Source of the DNA: Berberis thunbergii
Lineage: Eukaryota > Streptophyta > Magnoliopsida > Ranunculales > Berberidaceae
Length of the DNA stretch: 64,000 nucleotides
Reading direction: 5' to 3'
Assembly (NCBI GenBank): GCA_003290165.1
Contig: QNQO01000197.1
Span: 710,001-774,000 of the forward strand
Positions 58,371 to 64,000 of the stretch are shown one piece after another (the first letter of the stretch is position 1; each line of letters begins with the position of its first letter). The notes below the pieces were generated by a model. It made no database searches. It worked only from the letters and a program-made list of their open reading frames with translations, and was not told where the DNA came from. The translations under genes were made by a program, and so were the position numbers.

Positions 58371-58914
58371 TAGGGGTGGGCAATGTCGGTTCGGTTCGGT
58401 TCGGTTTTGAGCCCGAAATTGATTTCGAACCGATTTAATTCGGTTTGTCCAAAACCCAAACCGAAACCGAATTTTGTATTTGTAAACCGATGAATTCGGT
58501 TGAACCGAATTTTGGATCGGTTTGGTTGGACCGAAATTTCAGGCTCAAGCATTTGAAAGACTTTCATTAAAACATGTCCAATTTTTTTATAGACTCAATT
58601 TTTAGCCCAAAATTGAAAACTTTGAGAGAATGGGGTGATTTAGTGCAACAGGGTGTATTGCAATGCATTTGTTGCACTAATCAAGTATTGACACCTACTT
58701 TTTATTTAGTTATTTATATATATTTAATTAATCGGTCGGTTCGGTTATAAATCGGTCGGTTCAAAATCGCAAACCGATTTTGAACCGTTTATAATCGGTT
58801 CGGTTCGGTTTAAATTATTTTCTTTCTACTCATATTTCGGTTCGGTTACCGAACCGAATTTGAAAATCGGTTCGGTCAGTAAACCGAATTTAAATCGGTT
58901 TTTGCCCACCCCTA
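58371..58914. mobile_element. hAT-type element of the CGGTT-rich family, 544 bp
   Basis: Inverted ends TAGGGGTGGGCAA are present on both sides. A perfect 8-bp duplication, GGTAAACT, lies at 58363-58370 and 58915-58922. Both halves are runs of TCGGTTCGGTT and its complement AACCGAACCGA, so the element can fold nearly end to end. Confidence 0.92.
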
Positions 58915-60092
58915 GGTAAACTGATACCATAGATGGATCATGGATGGTGATGAGTAAGACATGCTATAAGCATGCAAGAATCAATGTGTGAGAGCTCTCG
59001 GAATCTACTAAAACAATCCTTGTCCCATTGGGTTTTGTTTTAAAGGTTTGGAGCTCCAATCCGTTTCTCCTTAAAAAAATAGTATGAAAGGAAGTGTCCA
59101 AGTTGTAGTTGGATTGGGAAAAAAATCATTGACGGGGGGTTTTAATTAGGAAGGAATTGCTAATTGTCTCTCTTATAGAAAATTTATTTCTAAATCATTT
59201 TTTAGAGGTTGTTGTGTGTTTGGATCATCTATATCTATTGACAAAACACGTCCAATTTGAAAATTATCCCAACATAAACATAAATCCAATGATCCATATG
59301 AATTTGATTAAAAAAATTATGGAGGAGATGAACACAAATCCAATGTTTTCCATTTAATTGCATTATGGTGGAATATATAATTTTGAGTGAAATCAAAGCC
59401 CTTTAGTTAATGGAAAAGGTTGAATTTAAGTTACATTCAATTTTTATTTTTTCTTTTAATCATTAGTCATTTATTAAATTTTTTCTTTTAAGCCACCCCA
59501 AAATTCAACAATTTACTCGCATGTCATTTACAAGACCCTCCAAGCATTCAATAATTATTAATAGGTCTCTCGTCAAAATTATTTAATACCTTTGTAACCA
59601 TTAAATTGTCAATTGGTCCTTAGGCAAAATGATTTAATAATATTCCTATCAAACGTGAAAAACACAATTATTTCCTTATTTTTTTAAAACCTCTAGAGCA
59701 CTAGGAGGCAGAGCTCATATTAGCCTATAATTTACGCAGTGTATTTGATTTATCGCATTTAATATTTATTAATTTTTCTCATTTTTCAAATAAAAAATAG
59801 ATTAATATTCATGCGAAAATGAGACAAGACGATCTAATGGTCCAACATCAACCAACGAATCAACAAAAAAAATAAGTTTAAAATGATTTTTTAGATGATT
59901 TAAATTTTTGACAAACATTGAAAATAAATTAAACTCTCTTGAAATTTTATCATATTATTACTTATGTTATGCAAAATGCAACAAGCCAAGTGGCATGCCC
60001 CATGTATGTCATGGTGGTTGCTGAAGACAGGAACAATGGTGTCATACTGAAGTCATACTGAAGGTACATACATACTATGTGAAAAGTGTATG
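58915..60092. other. Intergenic, AT-rich, nothing recognised
   Basis: No gene or complete repeat identified. The short open frame 59157-59357 resembles no known protein. Confidence 0.4.
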
Positions 60093-60780
60093 GTCGTGCC
60101 AATGACACTGGTAATATACTAATATGGAGACAAAATAGCTAGGGTTGGGATTGAAAGTTGAAAAATTATTGAAGGACAAGATTTGTACTCACATGATGGC
60201 ATGGTCTGTAAATGAACCAACATATTATCCGTGCCTACGACACTCCATATTATGTTCTTTTATATAATTATTTGTTTACAAATCTTTGCATCAATTTTAT
60301 CAAGTTCAATTAGATTCCAAGTACATCTTTGATGAAATGTCACATTTAAGCATGCAAGTCAAAAGGTTTCAGGGCATGTACTGTGCTCAGACAAACTTAG
60401 TTAAAGTTAATAGTTTGGAAACAAACCTCATTTGAAAATCCAATATTTTGTATTGATCATTGGTTTTATTTGAGAGATCTTCAAAAATGCATTTCAATGA
60501 TATCAGGTTTATTGAAATCGGACAACTAAATAAAAAGTAATGAAAATTTTAAGTTGAGAATCTAAAATAATTTCTCTCCCCGCTACGTGTACTCTTATAT
60601 TCTTCCACATAGATTTTACCACTTCTTTGTACATTTTTTTGCCTGTTTGGTCCACTTTATTTACACCCATGTGAAAATGTATTTGCGAACTATGCAAAAA
60701 CAATGTAAAAATACAATGGAAGTATAAATCATATACTAAGTATTGGGATTATGTCCATGTTTTATAAAGATTAATACAAT
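60093..60780. mobile_element. Helitron-like 3' end (+) followed by a minus-strand copy
   Basis: A plus-strand 3' end with CGTGCCAATGACAC and ACTAA finishes at about 60122. A truncated start of a further plus copy follows, and then a minus-strand copy whose hairpin is GTGTCGTAGGCAC (60230-60242). It runs right and is cut by the hAT element at 60781. Confidence 0.55.
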
Positions 60781-61194
60781 TAGGGCTGAACAAAAAACCG
60801 ATTAAACCGATCGAATCGATCTAAATCGAATCAATTGGTTCGGTTCGGATCGGTTTCGGTTTTAAAATTTTCAAAACGAAGTGGTCGGTTCGGTTTTCGG
60901 TTTCTATGTGATTTTAACCGACCAAACCGAACCGACCGAATATATATAATAAATAATATATATTTTATATATAAATAATACAATATGTTTAAAAATAGTC
61001 GGTCGGTTAGGTTTTGGTTTGATTTTAGTTGGTTTGGTTCGGTTACGGTTTGCATAAATTAAAATTGGTTCGATTTCGGATTGGTTTTGTTAATAGTTGG
61101 TTCGGTTTCGGTTTGAAAATTTTAAAACCGACCTAAGTAGGTTCGGTTCACGGTTTAGGTGAAAAACCGAACCGTCGGTTCGGTTTTCAGCCCT
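60781..61194. mobile_element. hAT-type element of the CGGTT-rich family, 414 bp
   Basis: Inverted ends TAGGGCTGAA are flanked by an 8-bp duplication with one mismatch, AATACAAT (60773-60780) and AATTCAAT (61195-61202). The interior is CGGTT-type repeats around an AT-rich core, closest in layout to the copy at 55615. Confidence 0.87.
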
Positions 61195-61202
61195 AAATTC
61201 AA

Positions 61203-62790
61203 TGATATCAAACTCATGTGGATTAATGTCAAAGCCAAGAAGATTAAAGTCAACTCATGAAGACAATTTAAAGCTAAGGGAAAAATAACTTATGGATGGC
61301 CAAAATTCAGATGAAGAGTCAAAAACTATTTGGGGAGGGGGAGGGGGGATGAACAAAATTTCCAATTTTAACTTTGAAGTTTCTCCCATTTGAAAATGGA
61401 TATTCTCTTGAGAATATTTTCTCAAGAGACATTGCCATATGCCAGAACGAGATGTCCATGACATGTAATAAAGGAAAAACTTTTGTTTTAAAAAAAACTA
61501 TTTGAGGCAAACAAAGTCGACTTCACGCCTTAATAGGTCGTTTTCAGTAGATAGCCATTCAGACAATGCAAGAAGTCGTTTTGAAGCAGGTGGTGGAGAC
61601 AGTGAAGTCGACTTCGTTAGTTTTAAACCGATTCTATAAATAAGAATCGAGATACATCTCTTTGGATCATCTCTTGTGTTTTCAAAAGTTTGGTGTCTTC
61701 CTTCTTTCTCATTGGTCTTCTCTATGAGGAATTCATTCACTCATTCAAAACCCATATCCTTTGTGAGAGGTTCATGGTGTTTTAAGAAGAAACTCTTCGT
61801 CTCTTCATGAGCTATTTGGTTATCCAAAGATAAGAAAGAAGAGTTGATGAATGTTTTATATTGATATATGACTCTTTGGAGTGTAATTGAGCCCTCAATC
61901 ACTTCTTCTCATCCTTGAGCGACGCTTCCATCATCCATTGAGTGAGGGAGTGTAAAAGAGATTTTAAGTCTATCTACCCGACAAACGAGTGTCACTAGAA
62001 GAGAGAAAACTCTTGAGTGTTGCCTAAACACACCTTCACCCCGTGTGGATTCCTATGAGTAGTTATAACTTGAGTGATCCCAAGCAGGTAGTAAGCCTTA
62101 GTTGTGTTGCATCCAATAATGGTGTGATCATTGGGTAAGTCTCGTGAAGCAAAAAATGAGACCAAAAAGTATCTCTGGGATCCCAAACACACGTTTGTAA
62201 GACTTGGTTGTGGTGCATCTCATTGGTGACCCCCAAGGTGATTGTAAGACCTCTGAAGCAAAATACTTAGTTCGTGTAGGTAAGTCTCATAGGAACACGG
62301 CGATTAGACCTTGTGAGGTTGTGAAACATTAACTGATAATGAAGTTTTCATTTGATTAAGTAATAAAGACTTGAGGTTTGCGAGCCCTTTAACCGAGGAA
62401 GTAACTGGTCGGAGCCACTTAAACTTTGACTTAGATGAACCTCGTTATATTAGTGTTCTTTGTCTGATTTGTTTTCTTTTCCTCATGACTCTATTTATTT
62501 TACCTTTCATACTTAGTTAAATCATCTTTACTTTATTTAGCATGAATTGCTTGTATGTTCAACTTGCACACCTAGGACTTCTTTGGGCTATTTTGCAAAT
62601 TATTTTTAACTAGGACTTCACTTTCAAGTGGATCAATTAACTTGTGAACCTTGTGATATTGACTTAAGTCACACCACAAACCTTCTGTAAGTTTGTGCGA
62701 TAAACTTCGAAGTCAAAAACTTCTGTTTATTTTTCAAAACAAATTCGATTTTTGAAAAGTGACTATCACCTCCTTTTTTATATTAGCATA
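61203..62790 (+). mobile_element. Possible copia (SIRE-type) LTR remnant
   Basis: Several features recall large SIRE/Maximus LTRs: paired AAGTCGACTT motifs (61515 and 61605), a TATA-like TCTATAAATAAG (61633), and an end region GTGACTATCACCTCC (62759) like the TATTCACCCCCC stretch near the inner edge of those LTRs. There is no partner LTR, no coding region and no confirmed target duplication, so this is tentative. Confidence 0.3.
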
Positions 62791-62954
62791 GTGCCAATAC
62801 ACTTTTTGTAAGTATTGTAGCATAACTCACACTTTTACCATGTCATAATGTGAGTACAAATCTTGACCTTTTATAGCTTTTCAAATTTCAATCCTATCCC
62901 TTGGAAATCTTTGTCTCAAAGACAAACAAAAATATACATGCGTTATTATATAGA

Positions 62955-63400
62955 CTAGCATATTACCGTGCCTACGACACTCCACACACACATATATATA
63001 TATATATTATTAAACTCTCCAAATTATTCTATTGATTTTATCTAAATCAATTAAATTAGATGTTTAATGAAAGTTGTATTTTACCATGTAAGCTAAAATG
63101 GTTCAAGTCATGCTAAACTCACTCAAATTTTATAAACATTTTACCCGAACTTTGTCAAATTAATCGCTTGGAAAGAAATGTCATTTTAAAATTTTAAACT
63201 TTTGTATTGATCATTAGTTTTATTTGAAGATTTAAAAATTGCATTTCAGCGATACCAAGTTGATCGAAATCGGATAGTTAAATAAAAAAAAATTGGTAAT
63301 TTAAATTTGATAATCTAAAATAAACATACTTTTCTTTTTGCTAGATGTCGATCATAATCTTCTTCTACATAGATTTTACCCTCTTAGGTATAATTGGTTG
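62955..63400 (-). mobile_element. Helitron-like copy, minus strand
   Basis: On the minus strand the end reads GTGTCGTAGGCACGGTAATATGCTAG, hairpin then CTAG at 62955-62958, followed by TCTATATAATAACG. The family interior can be followed rightward to about 63400. Confidence 0.6.
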
Positions 63401-64000
63401 AACATTCGATCAAGGCCCAATTTCATACCTAATGAATAATTGATTGTTCGAGATAAGTGCCATTTGATTCATCTTGAGATGAAAAAGGAATTGTCCTTTG
63501 TTTTGTCTCCGTATGAAATCCTCCTTAGAAAATGTCCTTATAGAATATCATCTCACTATTGATGCCAAGAGGAATAGTCCTCAATCGCTAATTTGCACAC
63601 CTTATTGTTACCTTTCTCTTAAAATTGTTTTCACTTCTCTATAAATATTTATTTTCCCCATACTTTCTAAAATGGGATATTGAGATCTTAAGGGAGCTTC
63701 CTATATATTGTGAGTTCTTGTTTCATGAGAGTTATTATCTCATTTTTTTTATTTTCGTAAGTGTAGGAATGGAGGGCTAATGACCACTAATTTAGTGTTT
63801 GATTTATAAGGATTGGGTGGTTTCAAATTATGAGAATATGTAAACCGTATGGGACACAATGTAAGAAATTTGTAATTTCAAGATAAAAAAAAGTCAATGG
63901 GAAAAAGACTTTCAAAAGGTTTCCACAAAGAATATAATTAATTCACATACATATCTTAACTTAATTGTAGTCTAGTTATTATAAAATGAAAGAGTTCAAG
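63401..64000. other. Intergenic, nothing recognised
   Basis: AT-rich sequence to the window edge without a convincing gene, repeat or terminus. Confidence 0.4.

Overview
The window looks like nuclear DNA of a eudicot plant. It is AT-rich, has two spliced genes with plant-type GT-AG introns, and is otherwise almost wholly nested plant transposable elements. I cannot name the species. No tRNA, rRNA, CRISPR array or bacterial-type operon was seen.

Host genes. (1) 16346-23327 (+) is an E2F dimerisation partner of the DPB type: nine exons, 353 aa when joined, with a 4.5 kb third intron. (2) 40035-49478 (+) is mitochondrial FAD-dependent glycerol-3-phosphate dehydrogenase (SDP6 type): seven exons, 629 aa when joined, the last exon coding only eight nucleotides. 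The first acts in cell-cycle transcription, the second in glycerol use and the glycerol-3-phosphate shuttle. Nothing in the sequence links them.

Left region (1-15.6 kb). A hAT element (513-1993) is followed by a head-to-tail array of Helitron-like copies (3309 to about 15560) in which long and short units alternate. One long unit has been opened by a 610 bp hAT element (4476-5085) and a 9.3 kb Mutator-like element (MULE, 5191-14502). That MULE carries a decayed plant-mobile-domain gene and a decayed MULE transposase gene facing each other, with an array of palindromic hairpin modules between them.

Middle region (24-40 kb). This holds a short MITE, a 150-bp tandem repeat, a PIF/Harbinger-type element with a captured fragment of the anaphase-promoting-complex gene CDC23/APC8 (25608-26660), and a fragment of an unnamed plant gene (27036 onward). 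That fragment is interrupted by the most striking object here: a 7.8 kb, almost completely palindromic element (27558-35341) with a 9-bp target duplication, arms of 4.2 and 3.5 kb and a 37-bp loop. More MULE-type MITEs and Helitron copies follow.

Right region (50-64 kb). A minus-strand LTR retrotransposon (50718-57226) has lost pol but keeps a decayed gag and, on the opposite strand, a large decayed gypsy-type ORF, a layout like Tat/Grande/Retand elements. Three hAT-type elements rich in CGGTT repeats, more Helitron pieces in both directions and a possible copia LTR make up the rest. The nesting is unusually readable because target duplications survive for most insertions.
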